Shown here piece by piece: positions 35,131 to 43,426 of a stretch of DNA of 64,000 nt. The notes below the pieces were generated by a model that ran no database searches, was not told the DNA's origin, and worked only from the letters and a program-made list of their open reading frames with translations. Source of the stretch: Dyadobacter sp. UC 10 (GTDB lineage: Bacteria > Bacteroidota > Bacteroidia > Cytophagales > Spirosomataceae); contig NZ_VSRN01000001.1 of NCBI RefSeq assembly GCF_008369915.1, positions 6,010,501 through 6,074,500 on the forward strand, written 5' to 3'. The position numbers and the translations under genes were made by a program. Positions within the stretch are counted from its first letter, which is position 1. Each line of letters starts with the position of its first letter.

Positions 35131-36400
35131 ATTTTTGATCACGTTACTGTTGATGATGGGCACCGTGTCACTTTCCGTGGCACAGGTATCCGAGTCGACG
35201 CTGATTCGTTGCGCCAGTACAGAGCAGGATTCGTTGAGAATTTCAAAGAATCCTGCTCTTTTTAAGTTAAGACAGCAATCGGAGGCAGTTATTCAGCAAT
35301 ATATCAGCCGCAGCAGGGTCAATAAAAGGACAAATGCGGACGAGATAGTTACCATTCCTGTAGTCGTGCATGTCATACATTCAGAGGAAGGCCGAAGTAT
35401 GGGCGGGGCGGGTAATGCCAATATCACCGATGCGCAAGTGAATAGCCAGATCGAAGTCCTGAACGAGGATTACAGCAATACTTCAGGCTATAAGGGATTT
35501 TATACCGACTCACTTGGTGTCGATACCGGGATCAGGTTCAAGCTGGTTACCATCGTGAGAACTTATAATTCCAAATCGCAATTCAGCCCTATCACTGACG
35601 GGGATGACCTGGCTGAAATCTCGCCCGCCTGGTCCACTAACCGTTACCTTAATATATGGGTTTGCAGGCTGAACGACAGGTATTTAGGTACTTCTCAATT
35701 TCCTGTCGTGACCGAAATTAATAACCGTACACAAGGTCTGGCGACTTCGGAAGACGAAGAACAAGATGCTTTGACAGATGGTGTGATCATCGATTTCAGG
35801 TATTTTGGACGAAACGCGGAGGCAATTACCAGCCGCATTTACAATCTGGGACGGACAACCACACACGAAGTAGGGCATTGGTTAGGGCTGATCCACATTT
35901 GGGGGGACAGGAATTGCGGAACGGACCATTGTGAAGACACACCGCCTGCATATACCAAAAATGAAACGACGGATATCGAATGCACGCCGGTGTTTTCTGA
36001 TTGCCGCGGCGTAAATACGCGTAATATGATCGAGAACTACATGGATTATTCTCCCGACGCTTGTATGAGCGTTTTTACAAATGATCAAATGGAGAGAATG
36101 CATGCAGTGCTGGAACTGAGCCCGAGACGAGCGAAGCTGGTTGAGTTTTCCAAGATCACTACTGACGAGCTCCTGGTGGATATTTACCCAAATCCGGTAC
36201 AGGAGACACTTTTTTCAAGCATTTTTACTCCGAATTTTGAAGTATTCACGGTAAGCGTATTCAATCAAAGAGGTCAGAAGGTCATCCAGGACAAGCTGAA
36301 CCGAACATCACTCAACGTAAAAAATCTCCCCAGCGGGCTTTATTTTTATAAAGTCGAGACAGCCTCGAAGACGCTGACCAGGAAATTTTACGTAAGGTAA
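35111..36400 (+). CDS. Secreted M43-type zinc metalloprotease with T9SS type A tail
   Basis: This 429-residue protease has a signal peptide (MKKRNNRFLITLLLMMG to VAQ) and a pappalysin-like (M43) catalytic domain with the full metzincin motif HEVGHWLGLIH: His252, Glu253, His256, Gly259, His262. IPVVVHVIHSEEG and NYMDYSPDACMSVFTNDQMERM are family segments; the YMDYS region is the Met-turn. The C-terminal 75 residues form a type A T9SS sorting domain (VDIYPNPVQETL, GLYFYKV, KFYVR). It would be released or anchored outside the cell by T9SS. The start overlaps phoH by 20 nt, unusual for an exported protein. Confidence 0.92.
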   Translation: MKKRNNRFLITLLLMMGTVSLSVAQVSESTLIRCASTEQDSLRISKNPALFKLRQQSEAVIQQYISRSRVNKRTNADEIVTIPVVVHVIHSEEGRSMGGAGNANITDAQVNSQIEVLNEDYSNTSGYKGFYTDSLGVDTGIRFKLVTIVRTYNSKSQFSPITDGDDLAEISPAWSTNRYLNIWVCRLNDRYLGTSQFPVVTEINNRTQGLATSEDEEQDALTDGVIIDFRYFGRNAEAITSRIYNLGRTTTHEVGHWLGLIHIWGDRNCGTDHCEDTPPAYTKNETTDIECTPVFSDCRGVNTRNMIENYMDYSPDACMSVFTNDQMERMHAVLELSPRRAKLVEFSKITTDELLVDIYPNPVQETLFSSIFTPNFEVFTVSVFNQRGQKVIQDKLNRTSLNVKNLPSGLYFYKVETASKTLTRKFYVR

Positions 36401-36403
36401 TAT

Positions 36404-38194
36404 ATGCTTTCAAGAGCACCGTTTGTTGGCTTCGTGCTGCTTTTCATCGCCGGCATCCTGCTGGGTGACGTATTATTGCTGGCTCCATATTTTAGCGGGC
36501 ACCTAGCTTTGCCGGTATTTTTACTGGCTGGAATTTCCTCTTTCCTCTGCCATTATTTCGAATTAAAGCGCGGCGTAATCATTTCAATATGGCTTTCATT
36601 CATCGCTCTCGGCTCCTTTTGCAGGATATCCGGTGAGCAAAAGCTGGACAGTATTATTTCGTCTTTTGAGGAGTCTGACTATTCGGGCTACGAGGCGAAG
36701 GTTATCAGCCTGCCAGAGAAGCGCCGTAACTCGGTGCGGGTTGAGGCGGAGATAGTACGTGTAATGGAAAGCGATAACTGGGTGAAAATGTCAACGAAAG
36801 TACTGATCAATATCCCCGCCGATGCTGACGAAATTCCAAAGCCTGGCGACCTGCTGATTGTGAAGGGCCGGCTGGAAAGACCTATGCCGGCCAATAATCC
36901 GGAACAATTCGATTACCGCAAATATCTGAGAAATAAAGGCATATTATGGACTGATCAGCTGGGGCCGGGCGTTTTCGATGTATACCATTTTGCCAAAAAG
37001 GATGCGCCTGCACGTTTTTGGCTTACAGACATTTCCGATTGGGCCGATAGTAGTTTTCGCGAGAACCTGGCCGATGACCGGTCTTATGGTTTGGTTAAAG
37101 CCATGCTCCTGGGTCGGCGGGATGATCTCCACGCAGAGCAGACAGACGATTATATTGCCTCGGGTTCGGTACATATTTTGTCGGTTTCTGGAATGCATGT
37201 GGCGATCATTTTTTTGATGATTACCACTATTCTTGGGTGGTTGAAGAAATGGAGAGGCGGGAAAGTGCTGTATGTCAGCGTTGTGGCATTGCTTTTGGTG
37301 TTTTATGCACTCGCAACAGGGTTTTCTCCTTCGGTTCAGCGGGCAACAATTATGTGCATCGTGTTTGTACTTGCGGAGGTTTCGGGGCGTAAGCAGCTTT
37401 CAATGAACACGCTCGGAATTTCGGCCCTTTTGATATTGTTGTTTGATCCTGCTGCGCTCTTTGATGTGGGGTTCCAATTGTCTTATCTGGCTATGACCGG
37501 TATTTTCCTTTTCTATAATCCGATTTATGCGATATTCAAGCCTTCAAATAGAATTATAAGATTCATCTGGCAAATTTCCGCACTGGCATTTGCAGCTCAA
37601 CTGACCACTTTTCCATTGAGTATTTTCTATTTCCATCAATTTCCAACCTACTTCTGGTTAGTCAATCCTTTTGTAATCGGATTTACGAATGTGCTGCTGC
37701 CTGCCGCGATGATACTGCTTTTTGCGAGTCTGATAAATCTCGACTGGTTGCAATGGATCTTCGCCCAGGTAGTGGATTGGTCAGCCTATTTCACCAATGT
37801 TTCGGCGGGCATTCCTAGATATCTACCCGGGTATCTGGTCGGGCAGATAAATCTCGGGATTGTTGAAACAATGCTGCTCTACACGCTGTTTTTACTGATC
37901 TGGCTGGCTTACGAACAAAGGGAATTCCAGTATTTGAAGTACAGTTTCCTGTTAACCTTCCTTTTCGTAGCTATTTCCGTTTCCATCAGCATTCAGTCTT
38001 ATCTGCTGACAGAAAGTATTTCTTACAATATTCCAAAACACACAGTTGGAAGCTATAAATATGGAAGCAAACTCTATCTGGTTTCCGACGCAGCATTCAG
38101 ATCTGATAAGCAGGCTTTTGATTTTTACATCAAAAACTACGTAGTGACCCGGGAGATAGGAGAGGTCATTTTTGCTGTGAAATCTGCTCACTGA
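36404..38194 (+). CDS. ComEC/Rec2-family competence membrane protein, no metallo-beta-lactamase domain
   Basis: This 596-residue inner-membrane protein resembles ComEC, the channel that moves single-stranded DNA across the membrane. It starts with two hydrophobic segments and the DUF4131 OB-like region (YSGYEAKVISLPEKRRNSV, GDLLIVKGRLERPMPANNPEQFDYRKYL). The Competence domain follows, with SGSVHILSVSGMHVAIIFLMI, AIATGFSPSVQRATIMCIVF-type helices and LFDPAALFDVGFQLSYLAMTGIF. The C-terminus lacks the metallo-beta-lactamase-like nuclease domain of longer ComEC proteins and ends in a short soluble piece (YNIPKHTVGSY). It follows the protease by 3 bp. The stop overlaps the next gene's stop by 7 bp. 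Confidence 0.9.
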   Translation: MLSRAPFVGFVLLFIAGILLGDVLLLAPYFSGHLALPVFLLAGISSFLCHYFELKRGVIISIWLSFIALGSFCRISGEQKLDSIISSFEESDYSGYEAKVISLPEKRRNSVRVEAEIVRVMESDNWVKMSTKVLINIPADADEIPKPGDLLIVKGRLERPMPANNPEQFDYRKYLRNKGILWTDQLGPGVFDVYHFAKKDAPARFWLTDISDWADSSFRENLADDRSYGLVKAMLLGRRDDLHAEQTDDYIASGSVHILSVSGMHVAIIFLMITTILGWLKKWRGGKVLYVSVVALLLVFYALATGFSPSVQRATIMCIVFVLAEVSGRKQLSMNTLGISALLILLFDPAALFDVGFQLSYLAMTGIFLFYNPIYAIFKPSNRIIRFIWQISALAFAAQLTTFPLSIFYFHQFPTYFWLVNPFVIGFTNVLLPAAMILLFASLINLDWLQWIFAQVVDWSAYFTNVSAGIPRYLPGYLVGQINLGIVETMLLYTLFLLIWLAYEQREFQYLKYSFLLTFLFVAISVSISIQSYLLTESISYNIPKHTVGSYKYGSKLYLVSDAAFRSDKQAFDFYIKNYVVTREIGEVIFAVKSAH

Positions 38195-39288
38195 ACTTCA
38201 TAAACAGCTGCGATTTGTGCGGCTATTTTTTTGTCCCAGGCAGCCTGAGCGGCTGCATTGAGTCCGTGGCCGGTTTCTCCGTCATATTGTTCCTGGTCCC
38301 GGTTCATTTCCCTGAATGCTTCCAGGAACTGGTATTGGATTTCACTGTCGTAATCCTCAATGGTAAGGTCGGCTTTTCGGAGCCGGTTCTTAAATTTCTC
38401 TACGACGAGCCTTGTAATGTCAAAGTGGATCTGCTCGTGCCGTAAAGTGCCTGCATTTCTGGATTCCGGCCTACCCCAGGACATACTTTTGACCATAAAG
38501 GTTTTTAACCCGATTTCCACAACCAGGTCATTGTCTTTTGGATAGGATCGTCCCTCGTAGCCGAAACTGGTAAAAACTGCGGCCGCGTACCGGCTTCCGG
38601 GTTTTCCGCTGCGTACCTTGAAATCGTCCCAGATCAGGGGTCTTTTTGGTGAGTAAAAAACGGTATCCTCGGTCGCCCCATCGGTAATTTCTTTAAATAC
38701 CAGCAAAAGATTCCTTGCTAGCGCCGGATTTTTGCCTGTATTATTGACCATCCATTTGTGAAAATGAGTAAGCGACTGGTCGACGAGCTGCTTCACCAGC
38801 TTTTCATAATCGTAGTCCCTCTCCGGGCGGGTGTAGGTTGCAGAGGTTTGATAACCAGTCAGTTCCACCGATTCCATGTTGCGGTACCAACGAAACCTGA
38901 TGTTTAGTCTCACTTCTCCCGTCACTTTATTGGGAGCAACTCTTTTTTCATTTAATGCAAAATCCTTCAAGGTCACATAGAGCGGCAGGTAAGTTTCGTG
39001 CTTCTTTGGCGCTAAGAAACTCCAGTAGCTGAACAGCTCTTTTTCTGCATTTCCCGGCAATACAACTGGTACTTCTTTTCCCAATGCGATTACTTTTCCG
39101 AGCACGGCCCCCGGCAAACTTCTCTTATCTTCTACTTCCTGGATGTAAAATTTATACGACTTAAATAAACCGGCAGGGTCTTTGGCCAGGTTCAGGATAA
39201 TGCGGTCTTGCTGTGCTTGTGCCGCAAGCGCCGTTATGAGCAGGGTAATTAGAAGCAGAAAGCGTAGGGACATCATATCAGGCCACAT
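38188..39288 (-). CDS. Exported DUF922-like putative zinc protease
   Basis: This 366-residue protein has a signal peptide (ending ALAAQAQ) and a C-terminal half fitting DUF922: LIWDDFKVRSGKPGSRYAAAVFTSF, then the putative metal site TLRHEQIHFDIT (HExxH about residue 284), then YDGETGHGLNAAAQAAWDKKI, the conserved YDxETxHGxNxxxQxxW block. The N-terminal half is not recognised. DUF922 members are predicted but unproven metalloproteases. A second ATG at residue 6 is equally possible as start. It is convergent with ComEC. Confidence 0.78.
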   Translation of the reverse strand: MWPDMMSLRFLLLITLLITALAAQAQQDRIILNLAKDPAGLFKSYKFYIQEVEDKRSLPGAVLGKVIALGKEVPVVLPGNAEKELFSYWSFLAPKKHETYLPLYVTLKDFALNEKRVAPNKVTGEVRLNIRFRWYRNMESVELTGYQTSATYTRPERDYDYEKLVKQLVDQSLTHFHKWMVNNTGKNPALARNLLLVFKEITDGATEDTVFYSPKRPLIWDDFKVRSGKPGSRYAAAVFTSFGYEGRSYPKDNDLVVEIGLKTFMVKSMSWGRPESRNAGTLRHEQIHFDITRLVVEKFKNRLRKADLTIEDYDSEIQYQFLEAFREMNRDQEQYDGETGHGLNAAAQAAWDKKIAAQIAAVYEVQ

Positions 39289-39340
39289 TGAAACGAGCTG
39301 TCATTTATCTAAGTTTGTATAAATTATTACAGTAAACCGA

Positions 39341-39823
39341 ATGACATTAGCTACAACGAATTTGCGGCCTGAATTTGATGACATTTATATGGAATTGGCG
39401 AAAAATCTTGCCAAACGCTCTCATTGTATCAAAGCCCAGGTCGGCGCAGTGCTTACAAAAGATACAAGAATTATTTCAATAGGCTACAACGGTCCGCCGG
39501 CAGGTACCCACAATTGTGACGAAGAATTTCCGGGCGTAGGATGCCCGAGGGACGCAAAGGGAAGCTGTTCACTTGCGCTTCACGCAGAACAAAACGCAAT
39601 TTTATTTGCAGTTAAAAACGGCTCAAACATCGAAGGATCGACATTATTCGTCACCCTGGCACCCTGCATTGCCTGCGCGCGGGTGATTTATACGATGAAA
39701 ATAAAGAAAGTAGTGTTCCTGCATTCCTACGCAGCTTACAAGGGGATAGCAATAGAAGAAGGCGTCGAGTTTTTGAAAAGGTTCGGCGTAGAAGTGGAGC
39801 AGTATGGGAAGGAGAGGGAGTAA
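39341..39823 (+). CDS. Deoxycytidylate (dCMP) deaminase
   Basis: This 160-residue zinc enzyme of the ComEB/dCMP deaminase family deaminates dCMP to dUMP for thymidylate synthesis. The catalytic motif is His81-Ala-Glu83 (LHAEQNA) with zinc ligands Cys109 and Cys112 (APCIACARVIY). IISIGYNGPPAGTHNCDEE and GCPRDAKGSC are the nucleotide-specific segments that distinguish it from cytidine deaminase. The last codons (GKERE) are written by the purine-rich repeat that continues beyond the stop. It is convergent with slyD. Confidence 0.92.
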   Translation: MTLATTNLRPEFDDIYMELAKNLAKRSHCIKAQVGAVLTKDTRIISIGYNGPPAGTHNCDEEFPGVGCPRDAKGSCSLALHAEQNAILFAVKNGSNIEGSTLFVTLAPCIACARVIYTMKIKKVVFLHSYAAYKGIAIEEGVEFLKRFGVEVEQYGKERE

Positions 39824-39929
39824 GGGAAAAGGGAGGAAGGAGAAAAGGGAGGAAGGAGGAAGGAAAAAATTTTATTCTTTATTCTCCTTTTTCCCTTTCC
39901 TCCATCCTCCTTACTCCATCCTTCCTTTT
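39804..39929. repeat. Purine/pyrimidine inverted array (candidate bidirectional terminator)
   Basis: A GGGA/GGAAGG-type purine tract (about 39804-39867, overlapping the end of the deaminase gene) is followed by AAAAAATTTTATTC and then the complementary pyrimidine tract (about 39885-39929, CCTTT, CCCTTTCCTCC type) that ends at slyD. The two arms can pair, giving a long hairpin, and the pure purine/pyrimidine strands could also form triplex DNA. It fills the gap between convergent genes. Confidence 0.75.
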
Positions 39930-40445
39930 CTAATGATGATGCACGCCACCGGCTCCGTGCACGTGGCCGTGGCTGATTTCTTCTGGAGTAGCAGGTCTGA
40001 TCGATACAATCTGGCCTGAGAAGTGCATTTCTTTGCCTGCAAGCGGATGATTGAAGTTCATGACGACTACATCGCCTTTTACTTCCACCACCTGGCCGTG
40101 CATTCTTTCGCCGTCCTCGTTGGTCATAGGAATGATATTTCCGATCTGGAGTAATTCGTCCTGATTTACATCTTCCATCTGGAAAACTGCCTTCGGAAGC
40201 TCTACGACTGCCTCTTCGTCATATTCTCCGTAGCCTTCTTCGGCAGTTACAGTAAAATCGAAGGTGTCTCCGGCAGCCAGGCCTTCGATCTGATTTTCGA
40301 AACCTTCCGGCAGTCCGCTGATGCCGTGGATGAAGTACATGGGGTCGTTTTCGTTGACCACTTCAACAACATCCATTTCTCCGTCGGAATCGGGAATTTG
40401 TAAACTATATGTTAACGCGATGACGTTATTTTTTTCGACTTTCAT
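39930..40445 (-). CDS. FKBP-type peptidyl-prolyl isomerase, SlyD-like
   Basis: This 171-residue peptidyl-prolyl cis-trans isomerase of the SlyD type assists protein folding. N- and C-terminal FKBP segments (NNVIALTYSLQIPDSDGEMDV, YFIHGISGLPEGFENQIEG) flank the insert-in-flap region, with DTFDFTVTAEEGYGEYDEEAV and a PLAGKEMHFSGQI ending. The C-terminus is His-rich (SHGHVHGAGGVHHH), consistent with nickel binding as in SlyD. Acidic composition is normal. It is cytoplasmic, with no signal peptide. The stop lies immediately after the pyrimidine repeat arm. Confidence 0.92.
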   Translation of the reverse strand: MKVEKNNVIALTYSLQIPDSDGEMDVVEVVNENDPMYFIHGISGLPEGFENQIEGLAAGDTFDFTVTAEEGYGEYDEEAVVELPKAVFQMEDVNQDELLQIGNIIPMTNEDGERMHGQVVEVKGDVVVMNFNHPLAGKEMHFSGQIVSIRPATPEEISHGHVHGAGGVHHH

Positions 40446-40542
40446 TTGCTCGTTTGATTAAAATGAATGTTGTTGTAAAATAATTGTTCCATAATTGGAG
40501 CATTGGCAAACCTACGGCAATTTTCTTCAAAAAGTAATCTAT

Positions 40543-41145
40543 ATGAATTTTTTAGCCCATATTTTGCTGTCTGGAGAGCGTGAGGGGGTTATAATGGGAA
40601 ATTATGTGGGCGATTTTGTGAAAGGTCGTTTGACAGAAACCAAGACTGCTAACTGGAACCCTGAATACGTGCTGGGTCTCAAACTGCACAGGTTTATAGA
40701 TTCCTTTACGGATTCACATGAAGAAGTGCGCGAAGCCAAACATCTGGCTGCCAGGTCGCTGGGAAAGCTTGCAGGAATTGTAACAGACATTTACTTTGAT
40801 TATTTTCTTGCAAAACATTTTGCCGACTACCACAGCGACCCGCTGTTCGTGTATGCACATGCAACCTACTCGACCATTGAAAAAAATGAGTACCTGATCC
40901 CCGAGGAGATGATCCCGATGGTAAGAGCCATGATCCGGCAGGATTGGCTGACAGGTTACGCTACTTTTGAAGGGATTGACACTACTTTTCAGCGACTTTC
41001 GAGACGCGTGGCTTATCTGGAACCGATTCAATCAGCAGGGCAGGACCTTAGGGCAAACGAAGCGTTTTACTACGAGAAATTTTTATTGTTTTTTCCGGAT
41101 TTGCAGGCAGGGTCAGCGCAATTTTTAGCCGATAATGCAGCATAA
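40543..41145 (+). CDS. ACP phosphodiesterase (DUF479/AcpH-like)
   Basis: ATG at 40543 gives 200 residues, starting MNFLAHILLSG; the upstream TTG/ATG-like extension is rejected as non-conserved. It matches the DUF479 family: GNYVGDFVKGRL, GLKLHRFIDSFTDSHEEVREAK and GIVTDIYFDYFLAKHF. The clustered His and Asp residues fit an HD-like metal site. Some family members (AcpH) remove phosphopantetheine from acyl carrier protein; whether this one does is inferred by family only. Confidence 0.87.
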   Translation: MNFLAHILLSGEREGVIMGNYVGDFVKGRLTETKTANWNPEYVLGLKLHRFIDSFTDSHEEVREAKHLAARSLGKLAGIVTDIYFDYFLAKHFADYHSDPLFVYAHATYSTIEKNEYLIPEEMIPMVRAMIRQDWLTGYATFEGIDTTFQRLSRRVAYLEPIQSAGQDLRANEAFYYEKFLLFFPDLQAGSAQFLADNAA

Positions 41146-41185
41146 TTGCGGCATTATGCCCAGTATTGTATTTGAATAAATTGAG

Positions 41186-42205
41186 ATGGCAAATACCCCA
41201 GACAGTATTCTGAAAGATATCAGAAATAAAAAATACCTTCCTATCTACCTCCTGCACGGCGATGAGCCGTATTACATAGACGCGATTGCCGACGAGCTTG
41301 AAAAGCGCATTGTACCGGAAGCCGAGAAAGGTTTTAATCAGTTTGTATTGTATGGAAAAGACACCGATGTTACCGGCGTACTGAGCTATGCGCGCCGGTT
41401 TCCTTTTATGTCGGAGCGACAGCTGGTATTGGTTAAAGATGCAAACAAGCTGGGCGGGATCGAACAAAAAGATCAGCTCGCCCGGCTGGAAGATTATGCG
41501 AAAAATCCGCCACCAAGCACTGTGCTGGTCTTGTGTTTCAATGCGAGCGCAGACGAGCGGCGTGCCTATGTCAAGGCGATCCATACAAATGGAGCTGTGG
41601 TACCGTCCAAGAAGATGTACGACAATAAGCTTCCCGACTGGGTAACCTCTTTTTGCCAGCAGGAAGGTGTCAAAATAAGCCCGAAGGCGGTTTTAATGCT
41701 GGTTGATAATATCGGTAACGATTTGAAGCGGCTTTCCAATGAGATCAGAAAGGTGATGGTAAACCTGAAAGTGGGTGAGGGGATAGACGCGGCGGCAGTA
41801 GAAAGGTTTGTGGGAATCAGTAAAGAATACAATGTTTTTGAATTTCAAAAGGCGTTGATGGTGCGTGATGTGTTGAAGGCTAACCAGATCGCGAATCATT
41901 TTTCAGCGAATTCAAAAGACAATCCGCTTGCGCCTATTCTGATCATTCTTTTCAATTTCTACTCCAAATTACTTCTTGCACATAAAAGTCCCGACAAATC
42001 GGAAAAAGGCTTAGCTGCCGAGCTTGGCGTCAATCCATATTTTGTAAAGGATTACATAACGGCATGCAGAAATTATCCGCTGCCCAAAGTGGCTGATATA
42101 ATCCATTATCTGCGCGAATGCGACGGGCGAATGAAAGGTCTCGACGGTGTAACTGTTCCGGAAGGCGAACTTTTAAGAGAATTGGTTTTCAAAATTGTGC
42201 ATTGA
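41186..42205 (+). CDS. holA: DNA polymerase III delta subunit
   Basis: This 339-residue clamp-loader subunit opens the beta clamp. Visible blocks are the N-terminal ILKDIRNKKYLPIYLLHGDEPYYIDAIADELEKRI, KRRFPFMS-type RRFPFMSERQLVLVKDAN, the LLVDNIGNDLKRLSNEIRKVM helix pair and the C-terminal AELGVNPYFVKDYITACRNY, YLRECDGRMKG. As in other delta subunits the ATPase motif is absent. The 40-bp gap from the previous gene carries an inverted repeat. It is followed closely by alkA, whose ATG lies 55 bp after its stop. Confidence 0.9.
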   Translation: MANTPDSILKDIRNKKYLPIYLLHGDEPYYIDAIADELEKRIVPEAEKGFNQFVLYGKDTDVTGVLSYARRFPFMSERQLVLVKDANKLGGIEQKDQLARLEDYAKNPPPSTVLVLCFNASADERRAYVKAIHTNGAVVPSKKMYDNKLPDWVTSFCQQEGVKISPKAVLMLVDNIGNDLKRLSNEIRKVMVNLKVGEGIDAAAVERFVGISKEYNVFEFQKALMVRDVLKANQIANHFSANSKDNPLAPILIILFNFYSKLLLAHKSPDKSEKGLAAELGVNPYFVKDYITACRNYPLPKVADIIHYLRECDGRMKGLDGVTVPEGELLRELVFKIVH

Positions 42206-42260
42206 CCGTATTCAGCAAGAAACGGTTTTTGGAGGTCGTGAAAGTGGTATATCTTCGGTG

Positions 42261-43172
42261 ATGATTAATTCAAACAGCATTTTAGTACCTATTCCTGCGC
42301 TTTTTAGTTTTCAGGAATGCGTCTGGTTCCTGAACCGTAATTATGACGATTGTCTGCATGAGATCAGGGAAGGCGATGTGTATAAAGCACTGGAAGTGAA
42401 TGGGCAAATGTTGCTGATCAGGATCAGCGAAAATGGTGCTTTTCTCGAAATCGAGTTACTCGAAGGAGATATTGACGAAGAGGGCAAGGCGAATTTGGTG
42501 GCTTATGTAAGGGAATGGTTTGATATGGACAATCCTATTCAACCCTTTTATGATCTGCTGCAAAGCGACGGGCGGCTCGCTTATATGACCGAGAGTTACA
42601 AAGGCTTGCGCCTGATTGGTATCTCCAATCTTTTCGAAGCGATTTGCTGGTCGATCATCGGGCAGCAGATCAACTTATCATTTGCCTACAAAGTCAAACG
42701 CGCGCTGGTCGAAAAGTTCGGAAATAAAATTACCCGTGGCGGGCAAAGCTATTACGTATTTCCGGAACCCGGACTATTGGCGGAAGTAAGTAAGGAAGAG
42801 TTGAAAGCGATCCAGTTTTCAAGCCAGAAGGCGGATTATATGATCGGCATTGCCAGGGCATTTGCTTCCGGAACGCTCAGCAAGGAACTGATCGTTTCAC
42901 TTCCTGATTTTGAGGCTAGAAAAAAAGCATTGACCGTGCACAAGGGAATCGGGGTCTGGACAGCGAATTACGCATTAATGAAATCGCTGAGAGAGCCTCA
43001 GGGCATTCCTTACGGGGATATAGGCCTGCTGAATGCGTTGGCCAATCACAATATTATCCAGGACAGGAAGGAGCTTGGCAAAATCGATGCATTGTTTTCT
43101 CAATATGCAGGCTGGGAAAGCTATCTGGTCTTTTATTTGTGGCGAAGTCTTACCGTACGTGATTCAGCCTGA
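42261..43172 (+). CDS. alkA: DNA-3-methyladenine glycosylase II (AlkA family)
   Basis: ATG at 42261 gives 303 residues and no overlap with holA. The HhH-GPD glycosylase domain is clear: ISNLFEAICWSIIGQQINLSFAYKVKRALV, then the HhH-GPD segment ALTVHKGIGVWTANYALM and the catalytic Asp253 in IPYGDIGLLNAL. It excises alkylated bases such as 3-methyladenine. The N-terminal domain (about 1-100) is a beta-sheet unit like the one in E. coli AlkA. It is convergent with an Ada-like gene and an oxygenase gene, giving a damage-repair neighbourhood. Stop codons overlap by 9 bp. Confidence 0.92.
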   Translation: MINSNSILVPIPALFSFQECVWFLNRNYDDCLHEIREGDVYKALEVNGQMLLIRISENGAFLEIELLEGDIDEEGKANLVAYVREWFDMDNPIQPFYDLLQSDGRLAYMTESYKGLRLIGISNLFEAICWSIIGQQINLSFAYKVKRALVEKFGNKITRGGQSYYVFPEPGLLAEVSKEELKAIQFSSQKADYMIGIARAFASGTLSKELIVSLPDFEARKKALTVHKGIGVWTANYALMKSLREPQGIPYGDIGLLNALANHNIIQDRKELGKIDALFSQYAGWESYLVFYLWRSLTVRDSA

Positions 43173-43424
43173 CTTTTTCCATTCCGCATATGCCGTTTTC
43201 ATACAATGTCCGCAAGGCCGGTAGCCATTTTCGATCGCTTCCCGTTCTGAATTGAAAAACATCCGGTTCTCCCGTTTCATTCTTTTACCCGATTTGCAGG
43301 AAAGCAGCCCGTATATTTTAAGGTTTCTGTTTCCCGCAAAGCAAATTGCCTTGTCTGCAATGAGCCTGTAAAGTTTTTTGCTGGCCGCAAATGATGTCGG
43401 ACCCAATTTTGAGTGTGACAGCAT
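43164..43424 (-). CDS. Ada-like zinc-binding domain protein lacking the methyl-acceptor Cys
   Basis: This 86-residue protein matches the N-terminal Ada metal-binding domain: LLSCKSGKRMKRENRMFF and NGYRPCGHC, with Cys43, Cys71 and Cys74 as probable zinc ligands. In E. coli Ada the methyl-phosphotriester acceptor Cys38 lies four residues before Cys42. Here the matching residue is Gly39, so methyl transfer as in Ada seems unlikely unless Cys28 substitutes. There is no AraC-type activator or methyltransferase domain. It starts 2 bp after the 2OG oxygenase stop, so the two are one operon, and it converges on alkA. Confidence 0.8.
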   Translation of the reverse strand: MLSHSKLGPTSFAASKKLYRLIADKAICFAGNRNLKIYGLLSCKSGKRMKRENRMFFNSEREAIENGYRPCGHCMKTAYAEWKKSG

Positions 43425-43426
43425 GC

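Noticed and set aside
41132-41157. ATAATGC/GCATTAT inverted repeat at the end of the DUF479 gene
   Set aside because: It overlaps the stop codon, has a 12-nt loop and no T tract.
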